From: Novosphingobium sp. ERN07
GTDB taxonomy: Bacteria > Pseudomonadota > Alphaproteobacteria > Sphingomonadales > Sphingomonadaceae
Reading direction: 5' to 3'
Length of the DNA: 64,000 nucleotides
Assembly (NCBI RefSeq): GCF_012641335.1
Contig: NZ_JABAID010000001.1
Span: 496,001 to 560,000 of the forward strand
Shown: positions 1 through 9,103 of the stretch, piece after piece
Layout of the letters: each line of letters opens with the position of its first letter
How positions within the stretch are numbered: position 1 is the first letter of the stretch
Notes under the pieces: generated by a model
Seen by the model: the letters and a program-made list of their open reading frames with translations, nothing else
What the model was told of the DNA's origin: nothing
Databases searched by the model: none
Program-made: the position numbers and the translations under genes

Positions 1-2
1 CA

Positions 3-989
3 CAGGCCCGCGCCGAGGCCGAGCGCGCACGCGCAGAAGTGCGTCAGGCAAGGCAGCGCGCCGCGCAATCCGCTCCCACACCCACCCCGTCAAAGGTTGC
101 AACGCGGCCTGAGACCACGGTGTCGAAGAAGCCTGTAACTAGCGCGCCAGCAACCCCTGCACCCACCGAAGCTGCGCCCCCGCAAGCCGCCGCTACCGAT
201 GTGGCCACGTCTACCAGCAAGGTTACGATCATTCGCCAACTGGTGGAAAAGGAAGGCCTGTGGCGGCAGCTTACCGATGTCGCGCTGGGCCGCTATTTCT
301 TGCTGATCGCCTGGGCTGCGCTCTATCTCGCGCTGGGCAATGGTGAACAGTTGCGTGCGGCGGAATACCGGGAAGGCGAATATCGTCGCGCCGCCAAGGC
401 TGCCGAACTGCGATCCTTGCGCTATCAGGTGAACCCGCATTTCCTATTCAACACATTGAATTCATTGTCAGCTTTGGTCATGGTCGGTCGTTCTGAGCAG
501 GCCGAGAAGATGATTCAGTCGATCTCCCGTTTCTATCGCCACAGCCTTGCCGGTGACCCAACCACCGACATGCCGCTGGAAGACGAGATCGCACTGCAAC
601 GGCATTATCTAGAAATCGAGGCCGTGCGCTTTCCCGAACGACTGCGCTGCGATTTCGATGTGCCGGACGATCTGATGAGCGCCTGCGTGCCGGGAATGAT
701 CCTGCAGCCGCTGGTCGAAAACTCGATCAAATACGGCGTATCCACCACGATTCGCCCGGTCACTATCCGCATTTCCGCGCGTGAGGCGGGCGGGTTCCTG
801 ATCCTCACCGTGGCTGATGATGGGCCGGGAGAAGGGCTTGCCAGCGGCAGCACCGGCATCGGTCTGGAAAACGTGAAAAGTCGCCTGATCGCCCGCTTCG
901 GGGATGAGGCAAAGGTGGAAAGCGGCCCGCTTCCGGCAGGGGGATATGCCACCGTGCTGACCATGCCGGTGGTGCGGAACGAATGTTGA
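3..989 (+). CDS. LytS-family sensor histidine kinase (5' partial)
   Basis: This is a membrane sensor kinase of the LytS/YehU type, which phosphorylates the LytTR regulator encoded 10 nt downstream. The frame is open to the left edge, so the true start and probably most membrane helices lie outside the window; the GTG at 39 is only an internal candidate. The visible part begins with an Ala/Arg/Glu-rich helix, then a Pro/Thr/Ala-rich linker of about 45 residues, one hydrophobic segment (YFLLIAWAALYLALG), the phosphoacceptor box NPHFLFNTLNS, the N box LQPLVENSIKYG and the ATP-binding glycine boxes DDGPGEG and GIGLENV. The low-complexity linker just before a membrane segment is unusual. The family is clear; the signal sensed cannot be read from the sequence. 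Confidence 0.9.
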   Translation, partial: QARAEAERARAEVRQARQRAAQSAPTPTPSKVATRPETTVSKKPVTSAPATPAPTEAAPPQAAATDVATSTSKVTIIRQLVEKEGLWRQLTDVALGRYFLLIAWAALYLALGNGEQLRAAEYREGEYRRAAKAAELRSLRYQVNPHFLFNTLNSLSALVMVGRSEQAEKMIQSISRFYRHSLAGDPTTDMPLEDEIALQRHYLEIEAVRFPERLRCDFDVPDDLMSACVPGMILQPLVENSIKYGVSTTIRPVTIRISAREAGGFLILTVADDGPGEGLASGSTGIGLENVKSRLIARFGDEAKVESGPLPAGGYATVLTMPVVRNEC

Positions 990-999
990 GGGGGCGATA

Positions 1000-1758
1000 G
1001 TGCGCACGCTGATTGTTGATGATGAACCGCTGGCGGTGGAGCGGATGCAGATCCTTTGCGCGCGCATCCCGGCGTTACAGGTGGTGGGCACCGCCAGCGA
1101 TGGCGCAGCGGCACTACGCCTGATTGCTGCGCTGGCGCCCGATCTTGTCCTGCTCGACATGACGATGCCCGAAGTCGATGGCCTCGGCGTCGCTCGCGCG
1201 CTGGCTGGGCAATCCAATGGCCCTGCGGGGCCGGCCAATCGCCCGGCAGTCGTTTTCGTCACCGCGCACGACGATTTCGCGGTGGAAGCGTTCGATTGCG
1301 ATGCTGTAGATTATGTGTTGAAGCCGGTGGCGCAGGACCGGCTTGAACGCGCGGTCGAACGTGCGCAGGCTCGCCGTAGCGCCGCTGCCGCCGAAACCCC
1401 GCTCACCCCGGAAAAGCCCGAAAGCGAATGGATCGAAGAATTCTGGGTGCCGCACCGTTCGGAACTGATCCGTGTGGGCGCGGGCGATCTTGAACGTATC
1501 GATGCCGAACGCGATTATGTGCGGCTGCATGTCGGCCAGCGGTCTTACCTGATGCTGCACACCATTGCCGGGCTGGAAGCGCGGCTCGATCCCGAACGCT
1601 TCATTCGCCTCCACCGCTCCACCATCGTGCGCCGTGATCGCATCGCCGGGCTGAAGCACGACGGTCTTGGCGTGTGGTCTGCCGAACTGGCGGATGGTTC
1701 GATGCAGCGCATCGGCCGCACGTATCTGGCGCGGGTAAAGGCGATGGCGGGGCGGTAA
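1000..1758 (+). CDS. LytTR-family response regulator
   Basis: This is a cytoplasmic DNA-binding regulator, the presumed partner of the kinase just upstream. It uses a GTG start 10 nt after the kinase stop. Residues 1-120 form a receiver domain with the acidic pair near residues 7-8, phosphoacceptor Asp53 in LLDMTMPE, Thr88 in VTAHD and Lys108 in VLKPV. The C-terminal part, from about residue 145, is a LytTR domain (GDLERIDAERDYVRLH and the later FIRLHRSTIV block). The length of 252 aa is normal for the family. LytTR proteins usually bind paired direct repeats, but no target site could be assigned here. A second LytTR/LytS pair lies at 39-41 kb. Confidence 0.93.
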   Translation: MRTLIVDDEPLAVERMQILCARIPALQVVGTASDGAAALRLIAALAPDLVLLDMTMPEVDGLGVARALAGQSNGPAGPANRPAVVFVTAHDDFAVEAFDCDAVDYVLKPVAQDRLERAVERAQARRSAAAAETPLTPEKPESEWIEEFWVPHRSELIRVGAGDLERIDAERDYVRLHVGQRSYLMLHTIAGLEARLDPERFIRLHRSTIVRRDRIAGLKHDGLGVWSAELADGSMQRIGRTYLARVKAMAGR

Positions 1759-1767
1759 GCGTGCTCC

Positions 1768-3648
1768 TCAGGCTTTGTACAGCGCATCCACCCGCGTGCC
1801 GTACCGCTCCTTGATCTTGTGCCGCCGGATCTTCAGGCTCGGCGTCATTTCCTCGTTGTCGATGGTGAATGCCTCGTCCGCAAAGGTGAACTGGCGCACC
1901 TTTTCAATAACGGACAAATCCTTATTCACCCGGTCCACCGCCGCGCGCACGGCGTTGCGGAAGGCGGGCAGGTCTTGCAGCGCCTTGAAATCAAACGTCT
2001 CGCCCTGCGCGCGCGCCCATTCCAGTGCCCATTCGGGATCGGGCACGATCAGCCCGACGATATAGGGCCGCTTGTCGCCGCTCACCATCGCCTGCGCGAT
2101 TTCGGGTTGCAGCGTCAACATGCCCTCGATCTTCTGCGGAGACACGTTGTCGCCCTTGTCGTTGACGATCATGTCCTTCTTGCGATCAGTGATGACGATA
2201 CGGCCCCGCTCATCAATATGGCCAATATCGCCGGTGTGCAGCCAGCCTGCATTCGGCCCGTCCTTGGGGATGGCGCGCGCGGTTTCGGCATCGTTGTGCC
2301 AATAGCCGTGCATCACCAGTTCCCCTTGCACGAGGATTTCGCCGTCCTCGGCAATCTTCACGTCCACGCCTTTCATCGGCGGGCCTACCGTGTCCATCTT
2401 CAAACCCGCTTTGGGACGATTGCACGATATCACCGGCCCTGCTTCGGTCTGGCCATAGCCTTGCAGCATGGTCAGGCCCATCGCATCGAAGAACACGCCG
2501 ACATCGGGGTTGAGCGGCGCACCGCCTGATACCATCGCCTTCATCCGCCCGCCGAACCGGGCCTTGATCTTTGGCCGCAGCGTGCGGTCAAGAATCAGGC
2601 TCATCGGCAGATCAATGATGCGGCCCTTGCCTGCCGCCTTGCGCCCGCCAATGCCCAGCGCGCGGTCCATCAGATAGTTGGCAACCTTGCCCTGCTTTTC
2701 CACCTGCTTCATGATGCGAGTGCGCAGCACTTCGAACAGGCGCGGGACGACGACCATTAGCGTCGGTCGCACTTCCTCGATGTTCGAGGCGAGCTTTTCC
2801 AACCCTTCCGAGTAGTAGATCTGCGCGCCCATGCCGATGGGCAGGTATTGCCCGCCGGTGTGTTCGTAAGCATGGCTGAGCGGCAGGAACGAAAGGAACA
2901 CTTCCTCGTCCCACCCGAAATCCTCGGCAAGGATGAACGCTGCGCCTTCGACGTTGCACAGGATCGAACCGTGATGCAGCCGCACGCCGCGCGGGCTTCC
3001 GCCGGTGCCGCTGGTGTAGATCAGGCAGGCAAGGTCTTTGCGCCCCACGCCCGCCATGCGTGCATCCACTGCCCGGCGTGCCGCTGCACCATCACCCGTC
3101 GTCATGGCGCTCCAGTCATGAAACGAAAGCTTGCCCGCCTGCATCTGGCGCAGCGGCTCCATGCCGATCACATGTTCGACCCCCGGCGCCGATAGCGCAG
3201 CAGGCAGCAACGGTTGTGAAAGCTTCGCGGTGGACACGATCACCGCGCGCGCGCCCGAATTTTCCAGAATGTGCAAGTGATCGCGCTCGGTATTGGTGAT
3301 GTAGGTCGGCACCGTCACCAGTCCTGCCGCCATGATCGCGTGGTCGGCAATGCACCATTCGGGCCGGTTTTCCGAAACCAGCGCCACGCGATCACCAGGA
3401 TTCAGGCCCAGTCCGCGCAAGGCCTCTGCCAGTATGCAGACCTGCCGTGCAGCGTCTGCCCAACTGATCGATTGCCACGTACCGCTTTTCTTGGCCCACA
3501 GGAACGGGCTGTCACCGCGCTGGTCGGCGCGATCAAGGAACATCGCAACAAGATTGGGAAAGCCTGCGAAGTCGGAAAGCTGCACGTCTGGTTCCTCGGC
3601 CCAATGGCTTGTCGAAGGGCCGTTGCCAGCCATTCGTGTTGGTTTCAT
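1768..3648 (-). CDS. Long-chain acyl-CoA synthetase (AMP-binding, FadD15-like)
   Basis: This enzyme activates fatty acids to acyl-CoA through an acyl-adenylate. The 626-aa protein has the AMP-binding motif IYTSGTGGSPRG, where Gly-Gly replaces the commoner Gly-x-Pro-Lys arrangement. It also has the adenylate-contacting GYGQTEAGP, the hinge/ATP motif HTGDIGHID and the C-terminal DRKKDMIVNDKGDNVSP block carrying a catalytic-domain lysine. Length and motif order fit the FadD15/FACL group often used for storage or remodelling of long-chain acids. It is convergent with the two-component pair and precedes ggt on the same strand after about 70 nt. A second ATG (MAGNG) five codons in is an alternative start. 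The exact chain length preference is unknown. Confidence 0.9.
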   Translation of the reverse strand: MKPTRMAGNGPSTSHWAEEPDVQLSDFAGFPNLVAMFLDRADQRGDSPFLWAKKSGTWQSISWADAARQVCILAEALRGLGLNPGDRVALVSENRPEWCIADHAIMAAGLVTVPTYITNTERDHLHILENSGARAVIVSTAKLSQPLLPAALSAPGVEHVIGMEPLRQMQAGKLSFHDWSAMTTGDGAAARRAVDARMAGVGRKDLACLIYTSGTGGSPRGVRLHHGSILCNVEGAAFILAEDFGWDEEVFLSFLPLSHAYEHTGGQYLPIGMGAQIYYSEGLEKLASNIEEVRPTLMVVVPRLFEVLRTRIMKQVEKQGKVANYLMDRALGIGGRKAAGKGRIIDLPMSLILDRTLRPKIKARFGGRMKAMVSGGAPLNPDVGVFFDAMGLTMLQGYGQTEAGPVISCNRPKAGLKMDTVGPPMKGVDVKIAEDGEILVQGELVMHGYWHNDAETARAIPKDGPNAGWLHTGDIGHIDERGRIVITDRKKDMIVNDKGDNVSPQKIEGMLTLQPEIAQAMVSGDKRPYIVGLIVPDPEWALEWARAQGETFDFKALQDLPAFRNAVRAAVDRVNKDLSVIEKVRQFTFADEAFTIDNEEMTPSLKIRRHKIKERYGTRVDALYKA

Positions 3649-3718
3649 CGGAACCTAGTGGCGTGCCGCCCTTACGGCAACCTGTGTTGCGTGACGTCAG
3701 GTGCGCGTCAGGCACATC

Positions 3719-5485
3719 TCAGGGCGCTACTGCGGCCCCTTCGCTGCGCGGATCTGCCGCCCCGCGCCAGACCCATTTTCCGCCCACGCGCACCCGCTCA
3801 ATGGCGTTGGCCTTGAACGATGGCGCGCGCGCCGAAACTTGCGTGTGACCAAGCGCCTGCAAGGCCGGGATCATCGCTTCAAGGCTGGTGCCTTTCTCGA
3901 CAGAGACTGCATTGCCCGGCGCATAGATCACCGGAAGGGCAATCGCCTCACGCGCGGACAAGTCCCAGTCCAGCACGCCGATGATCGCCTTGGCCACTTG
4001 CGCCGGGATGGTGGTGCCGCCCGCCGCGCCCACCGCGAGCCGCAAGGTGCCGTCCGGGCCATAGATCAGCGTTGGCGCCATCGAACTGCGCGGACGCTTG
4101 CCACCTTCCACGCGGTTCGCGGTCGGCTTGCCGTCCTTGTCGGGCACGATGTTGAAGTCGGTCAGCTCGTTGTTCAGGTAATAACCGCCCACCATCAGCC
4201 CCGATCCGAACGGACCTTCGATGGTCGAGGTATAGCTGGCGGCATTGCCCCAGCGGTCCACTGTCACGAAATGGGTGGTGCCATGTTCTTCCTGCGGAGC
4301 GGGCCGGGCGAAAGCCAGTTTCGCGCCTGCAGGCTTGCCGGGCATGGCGGTGGCCATCGTCGCACTGTCGGATATCAGTGCGGACCGCGCGGCAATATAG
4401 GCCGGGTCCATCAGCCCGGCCAGAGGCACCGGCACGAAATCACTGTCGGCCAGATATTGTTCGCGGTCGGCATAGGCGAGCCGCTGTGATTCCGCGATCA
4501 AGTGCCAAGCGACAGGATTTGCAGGCCCCAGCGCTTTGATGTCGAACCGTTCAAGCTGCTTCAGGATCGTGAAAACCGTGGTTCCGCCCGAACTTGGCGG
4601 CCCCATCCCGCACACGCGATACTCGCGATACTGCCCGCACACCGCATCGCGCTTCACCGCCTTGTAGGCGGCAAGATCGGCGGTGGTCAGCGGGGACGGG
4701 TTGCGCGGCGCAGTGCCAACCTTGCTGGCCAGCAGCACGGCATTGTCACCGGTGTAGAAGCTGTCCGCCCCACGCGCTGCGATGCTTTCCAGCGTTGCGG
4801 CCAGTGTCGGGTTGCGCACCACGGTGCCCACCGGCAGCGGCTCTCCCGCAGTGTCATAGAACAGCGCCTGCGCTGCCGGATCGAAAGCGCCGGTGCGGTT
4901 TGCCGCGCTCAGCATCGATCGCAGGCGGGGCGTGATCTCGAACCCGTCACGCGCCAGCTTGATCGCGGGTTGGAACAGCGTGCGCCATGCGATCCGGCCC
5001 TTTTCATTGTGCGCCATCGCCGCCAGTCGCAGATTGCCCGGCACGCCCACGCTGCGTCCACCGATCACCGAATCGGGCCAGACCAGTGGCTTGCCGTCGA
5101 CATAGAACCACTGTGACGTTGCCGCCTTCGGTGCGGTTTCACGCCCATCGATCGTCTCGACCGTGCCCGCAGCGTCTCCCAGTACAAGAAAACCGCCGCC
5201 ACCAATGCCGGAGCTTTGCGGCTCGACCACGGTCAACGCCAGCATCGTGGCGATGGCCGCATCTGTCGCACTGCCGCCCAGTCGCAACATCTGCACGCCG
5301 GCCTCTGCCGCCCGCGCGTCGGCTGCGGAAACAAGGCCGCGACCGTCAACGGGCACACCTTCTGCCGCCGATGCAACGGGGGCTTGATTGGGCGGAGCCA
5401 CCGAAGCGCCCGGTGGCGGCACGCAAGCCCCGGCAAGCAGAACGGCGGAAATCGGCAGGAAACGGAAATGGCGCAGAATGGTCAT
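3719..5485 (-). CDS. ggt: Gamma-glutamyltransferase, probable lipoprotein
   Basis: This enzyme hydrolyses or transfers the gamma-glutamyl group of glutathione and related peptides in the periplasm. It is made as a proenzyme that cleaves itself to expose the catalytic Thr in EEHGTTHFVTVD, around residue 403. Other family landmarks are PQSSGIGGGGF, GPPSSGGTT and SSMAPTL. The chosen ATG gives a 10-nt gap after pyrD. A start 12 codons further upstream would overlap pyrD and put extra residues before the signal sequence. The N-terminus MTILRHFRFLPISAVLLAGAC ends in a lipobox (LAGAC), so membrane anchoring is likely. The length of about 588 aa is typical. Confidence 0.93.
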   Translation of the reverse strand: MTILRHFRFLPISAVLLAGACVPPPGASVAPPNQAPVASAAEGVPVDGRGLVSAADARAAEAGVQMLRLGGSATDAAIATMLALTVVEPQSSGIGGGGFLVLGDAAGTVETIDGRETAPKAATSQWFYVDGKPLVWPDSVIGGRSVGVPGNLRLAAMAHNEKGRIAWRTLFQPAIKLARDGFEITPRLRSMLSAANRTGAFDPAAQALFYDTAGEPLPVGTVVRNPTLAATLESIAARGADSFYTGDNAVLLASKVGTAPRNPSPLTTADLAAYKAVKRDAVCGQYREYRVCGMGPPSSGGTTVFTILKQLERFDIKALGPANPVAWHLIAESQRLAYADREQYLADSDFVPVPLAGLMDPAYIAARSALISDSATMATAMPGKPAGAKLAFARPAPQEEHGTTHFVTVDRWGNAASYTSTIEGPFGSGLMVGGYYLNNELTDFNIVPDKDGKPTANRVEGGKRPRSSMAPTLIYGPDGTLRLAVGAAGGTTIPAQVAKAIIGVLDWDLSAREAIALPVIYAPGNAVSVEKGTSLEAMIPALQALGHTQVSARAPSFKANAIERVRVGGKWVWRGAADPRSEGAAVAP

Positions 5486-5495
5486 GCGCCCAAGG

Positions 5496-6545
5496 CTATT
5501 CGCTGCCGACCGCCTCGGCAATGGAGGTCATGCCCGCTTCGCGCACCTTTTTTTCCAATCCTGCCACGATCCGGCGCGCCAGCCCCGGCCCTTCATAGAC
5601 CATCGCGCTGTAGATCTGGATGAGGCTGGCCCCGGCGCGGATGCGCGCCCAGGCATCTTCCACCGTGGCGATGCCGCCCACGCCAATCAGCGGAATCGCC
5701 CCGCCGCTGGCTTTGCGGAAATCGCGCAGCCGCTGCAACGCCAGTTCGCGCAAGGGTTCGCCCGAAAGGCCCCCTGCCTCGGCCGCATGGCGTGATCGGA
5801 GGGCCGGACGTGTGATCGTGGTGTTCGATACGATCAGTGCGGCCAGTTGTTTCTCCAGCGCGATCCGGCAGATGCCATCGATGTCGGACTGTTCCAGATC
5901 GGGTGCCAGCTTCAGGAAGATCGGCACATTGATGTTGCCGCGTGCCTCGATCACCGCATCCAGCAGCGCCGAAAGCGCGCCCTCATCCTGCAAAGCGCGC
6001 AAACCGGGCGTGTTGGGCGAAGAGATGTTGACCGTAAGGTACGATGCCAGCGGGGCCATCATCCGGGTCATCTGCGCATAGTCTGCAATGCGGTCGACCG
6101 AATCCTTGTTCGCGCCGATGTTCACGCCCACGATTCCCGGCAGTCCACGCAGACCAGTTTCACGACGGCGGACAAGCCGGTTGGCCACAGCCTGCGAACC
6201 TTCGTTGTTGAATCCCATGCGGTTGATTACCGCGCGATCCTCGGTCAGGCGGAACAGGCGCGGCTTCGGGTTGCCTTCCTGCGGCAGCGGGGTGACCGTG
6301 CCCACTTCGACAAAGCCATAGCCCAGGCCCAGCATGGCATCGGGCACTTCGGCGTTCTTGTCGAAACCCGGTGCCATGCCGACCGGGTTGGGAAAGGCGA
6401 TCCCGGCCACGCGCTGTGCCAGCGTGGGGGTGGGGGCCTTGGGGCCACCAGGCTGGTTCAGCGACAAGGCCCTGATCGTCAGGCGGTGGGCAGGCTCTGC
6501 AGGAATGCGGAAAATGAGCGGGCGCAGCAGCGAATAAAGCGTCAC
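5496..6545 (-). CDS. pyrD: Dihydroorotate dehydrogenase (quinone), class 2
   Basis: This enzyme carries out the fourth step of pyrimidine synthesis, oxidising dihydroorotate to orotate with electrons passed to membrane quinone through FMN. The 349-aa protein has the class 2 N-terminal helix region (residues 1-40), the substrate/FMN motifs MGFNNEGS, VNISSPNTPGL and LIVSNTTI, and the C-terminal phosphate-binding GVGGI with LIQIYSAMVYEGP. Ser in the SSPNTPG loop is the expected catalytic base of this class. It is the first gene of a short minus-strand group with ggt. Its promoter should lie in the divergent region toward the suf regulator. Confidence 0.95.
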   Translation of the reverse strand: MTLYSLLRPLIFRIPAEPAHRLTIRALSLNQPGGPKAPTPTLAQRVAGIAFPNPVGMAPGFDKNAEVPDAMLGLGYGFVEVGTVTPLPQEGNPKPRLFRLTEDRAVINRMGFNNEGSQAVANRLVRRRETGLRGLPGIVGVNIGANKDSVDRIADYAQMTRMMAPLASYLTVNISSPNTPGLRALQDEGALSALLDAVIEARGNINVPIFLKLAPDLEQSDIDGICRIALEKQLAALIVSNTTITRPALRSRHAAEAGGLSGEPLRELALQRLRDFRKASGGAIPLIGVGGIATVEDAWARIRAGASLIQIYSAMVYEGPGLARRIVAGLEKKVREAGMTSIAEAVGSE

Positions 6546-6759
6546 GGGCGAAGGTTTCCGGTTCTGCGAACGGATAGGATCGAATCAAGGCCAGTCCAGC
6601 CTGCGATCGGGGATCGCCAGCGTACCTCGTGTGGCATCTTTGCGACGATATTGGCGCGCGGCCAAGTTCGAATCTGTCGGATATGACGGCTTTTGTAATT
6701 GAATGAGCGGCGAATGTTGCCCGAATGCCACCGAAATTGTCGAATCCATACAATTCATC

Positions 6760-6877
6760 ATCAGAGCTTCTGCCTAGGAAGGCTGTGCGACCCGAAGGGC
6801 TCGGTGCAGCGATGTGCTGGGTTCTCGACTTTAAAGGCGGCCGACGCTCCTTCGTGGAGCGCGGCCGCCCTTTTTTT
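6760..6877 (+). ncRNA. Candidate small RNA or attenuated suf leader
   Basis: A plus-strand transcript must exist to use the terminator at 6836-6877, because pyrD reads away from it. The preceding bases can form small hairpins, for instance CAGC-GATGT-GCTG near 6808 and CCC-GAA-GGG near 6791. I see no 6S, SRP or tmRNA signature. The 5' end given is a guess, placed after the AT-rich stretch. It could be an independent sRNA or the 5' leader of the suf operon, whose first start codon lies 113 nt beyond the T-tract. Confidence 0.35.
6836..6877 (+). terminator. Strong intrinsic terminator
   Basis: The stem is GGCGGCCG(A)CGCTCC paired with GGAGCGCGGCCGCC around a TTCGT loop. It has 14 base pairs, one bulged A, and is followed directly by seven T residues. 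The T-run is on the plus strand only. It is not downstream of any plus-strand gene, so it ends an unannotated RNA or acts as an attenuator ahead of the suf operon. Confidence 0.85.
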
Positions 6878-6990
6878 GGCCAGTTGCCGCCCGTATCGCG
6901 CGCGGGTGCCTTGCACCGCGCGGTAACCGCGCCTAGGTAACCGGAACGATTCGGTCTGATTTGCAGATCGCCATTCCGGGACACCCGCTG

Positions 6991-7422
6991 ATGCGCCTTT
7001 CCAGCATGGCCGACTATGCCGTCGTCACGATGAGCGCCGCCGCGCGCCATTGCGGACATGCGCGCGTCTCGGCGCAGCAACTGGCCGACGAAACCGGCTT
7101 GCCCGCGCCCACCGTGCAGAAACTGGTCAGCAAACTGTCTGCCGCAGGCCTGCTCAAATCGGCGCGTGGTGCGCATGGCGGGCTTAAGCTGGCACGCCCC
7201 GCCGCCGCGATCACGCTGGCCGATATCGTGGAAGCCGTTGAAGGCCCTATTGCGCTCACGCCCTGCAGCGATCATGGCCGCCACGATTGCACGCTTGAAT
7301 CTGCGTGCACCGTTCGTCCGCATTGGCCTGCGGTCGATGCCGCGCTGCGCGGTGCGCTGGCAGGCATTCCGCTCACCCAATTGGCCCGTCCTGCCGCCTT
7401 GGCGACGGAGGTTATGGTATGA
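6991..7422 (+). CDS. Rrf2-family SUF system regulator
   Basis: This is a winged-helix repressor of the IscR/SufR type that senses Fe-S cluster status and controls the downstream suf genes. The 143-aa protein starts at the ATG giving [12 protein letters not shown], the usual N-terminus of this subgroup; a TTG ten codons upstream is less likely. The DNA-binding helices cover residues 15-60 ([20 protein letters not shown]). Three cysteines in [15 protein letters not shown] have the C-x7-C-x5-C spacing expected for cluster ligands. Its stop overlaps the sufB start (ATGA), so the regulator and the operon are translated together and it probably autoregulates. Confidence 0.93.
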   Translation: MRLSSMADYAVVTMSAAARHCGHARVSAQQLADETGLPAPTVQKLVSKLSAAGLLKSARGAHGGLKLARPAAAITLADIVEAVEGPIALTPCSDHGRHDCTLESACTVRPHWPAVDAALRGALAGIPLTQLARPAALATEVMV

Positions 7423-8900
7423 CTGAAAACGTGACGATCAAGGATCAGGCCGCGCATGACGCTGCCGCAAAGGTTGCCGATTACGAACACGGCTGGTCCT
7501 CGGATATCGAACAGGAATACGGGCCAAAGGGCCTCTCCGAAGATACCGTCCGCTATATCTCGGCCAAAAAGGACGAGCCGGAGTGGATGCTCGAATGGCG
7601 GCTCAAGGCCTATCGCCACTGGCTGACCATGCCCACGCCCGATTGGGCCAAGCTCAACATTCCGCCGATTGACTATCAGGATGCTTATTATTGGGCCGCG
7701 CCCAAGGCCAAGCCCAAGCTGGGTAGCCTTGATGAAGTCGATCCCGAAATCCTGCGCATCTACGAAAAGCTGGGCATCCCACTGGAAGAGCAGAAAGTGC
7801 TCGCCGGCGTCGAAGGTGCGCGCAAGGTTGCAGTCGATGCCGTGTTCGACAGCGTTTCGGTGGCCACCACCTTCCGCAAGGAACTGGAAGCGGCAGGCGT
7901 CATCTTCCGCTCGATTTCCGAAGCGATCCGCGAATATCCTGACCTTGTAAAGAAGTGGCTGGGCAAGGTCGTGCCCATGCACGACAACTACTTTGCCACG
8001 CTGAACTGCGCGGTCTTTTCGGATGGCACGTTCGTTTACATTCCCGAAGGCGTGCGCTGCCCGATGGAGCTTTCCACCTATTTCCGCATCAATGCGGAAA
8101 ACACCGGCCAGTTCGAACGCACGCTGATCGTTGCCGACAAGGGGGCCTATGTCTCCTATCTTGAAGGCTGCACCGCCCCGCAGCGCGATGAAAATCAGCT
8201 TCACGCCGCTGTGGTCGAACTGGTCGCGCTCGACGATGCCGAGATCAAGTATTCCACCGTGCAGAACTGGTATCCCGGCAACGCCGAAGGGCTGGGCGGC
8301 ATCTACAATTTCGTAACGAAGCGCGCGCTGTGCCAGGGGGCGCGCAGCAAGGTGTCGTGGACGCAGGTGGAAACCGGCTCTGCCATCACGTGGAAGTATC
8401 CGTCCTGCGTGCTGAATGGCGAAGATTCGGTGGGCGAATTCTATTCGGTAGCTGTCACCAACAACTACCAGCAGGCCGATACCGGCACCAAGATGATCCA
8501 CAACGGCAAGGGGTCACGCTCGACCATCGTGTCGAAGGGCATCTCTGCAGGGCGCAGCAACAACACCTATCGCGGCCTCGTCCGCGTGGCCCCGCAGGCC
8601 GAAGGCGTGCGCAACTTCACCCAGTGCGACAGCCTGCTGCTGGGCGCAGACTGCGGCGCGCACACCGTGCCCTATATCGAAGTGCGCAACCCCAGCGCCA
8701 CGATCGAACACGAAGCCACTACCAGCAAGATCAGCGACGATCAGCTTTATTACGCGATGCAGCGCGGGCTGGATCAGGAAAGCGCTGTCGCTCTGATCGT
8801 CAACGGCTTTGCGCGCGAAGTGCTGCAGCAACTGCCGATGGAATTCGCGGTCGAAGCGCAGAAGTTGCTTGGCATCAGCCTTGAAGGATCAGTCGGTTGA
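7419..8900 (+). CDS. sufB: Fe-S cluster assembly scaffold SufB
   Basis: This is the scaffold subunit of the SufBCD complex, on which nascent Fe-S clusters are built with sulfur from SufS. The protein is 493 aa, normal for SufB. It carries the family blocks [36 protein letters not shown] and [18 protein letters not shown]; the Cys in the last matches the conserved cluster/persulfide cysteine of E. coli SufB. The start is the ATG overlapping the regulator stop by 4 nt. A longer frame reaching back to 7305 would run antiparallel in register with the regulator gene and lacks support. It is cytoplasmic and part of the essential Fe-S pathway of this bacterium. Confidence 0.96.
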   Translation: MTENVTIKDQAAHDAAAKVADYEHGWSSDIEQEYGPKGLSEDTVRYISAKKDEPEWMLEWRLKAYRHWLTMPTPDWAKLNIPPIDYQDAYYWAAPKAKPKLGSLDEVDPEILRIYEKLGIPLEEQKVLAGVEGARKVAVDAVFDSVSVATTFRKELEAAGVIFRSISEAIREYPDLVKKWLGKVVPMHDNYFATLNCAVFSDGTFVYIPEGVRCPMELSTYFRINAENTGQFERTLIVADKGAYVSYLEGCTAPQRDENQLHAAVVELVALDDAEIKYSTVQNWYPGNAEGLGGIYNFVTKRALCQGARSKVSWTQVETGSAITWKYPSCVLNGEDSVGEFYSVAVTNNYQQADTGTKMIHNGKGSRSTIVSKGISAGRSNNTYRGLVRVAPQAEGVRNFTQCDSLLLGADCGAHTVPYIEVRNPSATIEHEATTSKISDDQLYYAMQRGLDQESAVALIVNGFAREVLQQLPMEFAVEAQKLLGISLEGSVG

Positions 8901-9103
8901 TCGTCAATCTCGTGGACATAAGTAGTTTCGACGAGGTCGCGGATTTTGTCGCTACCTCCGCACCGTCCAGTGGGGTGCGGATTATACATGGGTCACTCGG
9001 TCAAGTTGCAATCGGGAGCAAGACGGATTTGGTTCTGCTCAAAACGCGGTTTTCCCAAGAAATTCGTTGGCCAAAGTTTTGTGTCGGGAAAAGTGACGAA
9101 TGA
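8897..9103 (+). CDS. Possible 68-aa micro-ORF between sufB and the DUF559 gene
   Basis: I do not recognise this product. It would start with TTG overlapping the sufB stop by 4 nt and end with a TGA overlapping the next ATG (ATGA), so it tiles exactly between two genes with translational coupling at both ends. The peptide mixes a hydrophobic core ([22 protein letters not shown]) with a polar tail and has no signal peptide or known motif. Base composition is more AT-rich than the neighbours. It may be a real small protein, or a decayed gene or spacer with chance coupling. Confidence 0.3.
   Translation: MIVNLVDISSFDEVADFVATSAPSSGVRIIHGSLGQVAIGSKTDLVLLKTRFSQEIRWPKFCVGKSDE

Larger units (their letters stand above)
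6546..6990. other. Divergent pyrD/suf intergenic region (445 bp)
   Basis: Both flanking genes read outward, so this stretch must hold the pyrD promoter (minus) and the suf promoter (plus). No convincing ORF is present. The left half is relatively AT-rich (for example around 6680-6710 and 6735-6765), as expected for promoters. The right half carries a strong plus-strand intrinsic terminator (6836-6877) preceded by about 80 nt of hairpin-prone sequence. I could not fix a promoter or recognise an Rfam family here. Confidence 0.6.

Noticed and set aside
6700..6877. 6S RNA
   Set aside because: The region is too short, and neither the central bubble nor the usual gene neighbours of ssrS could be seen.
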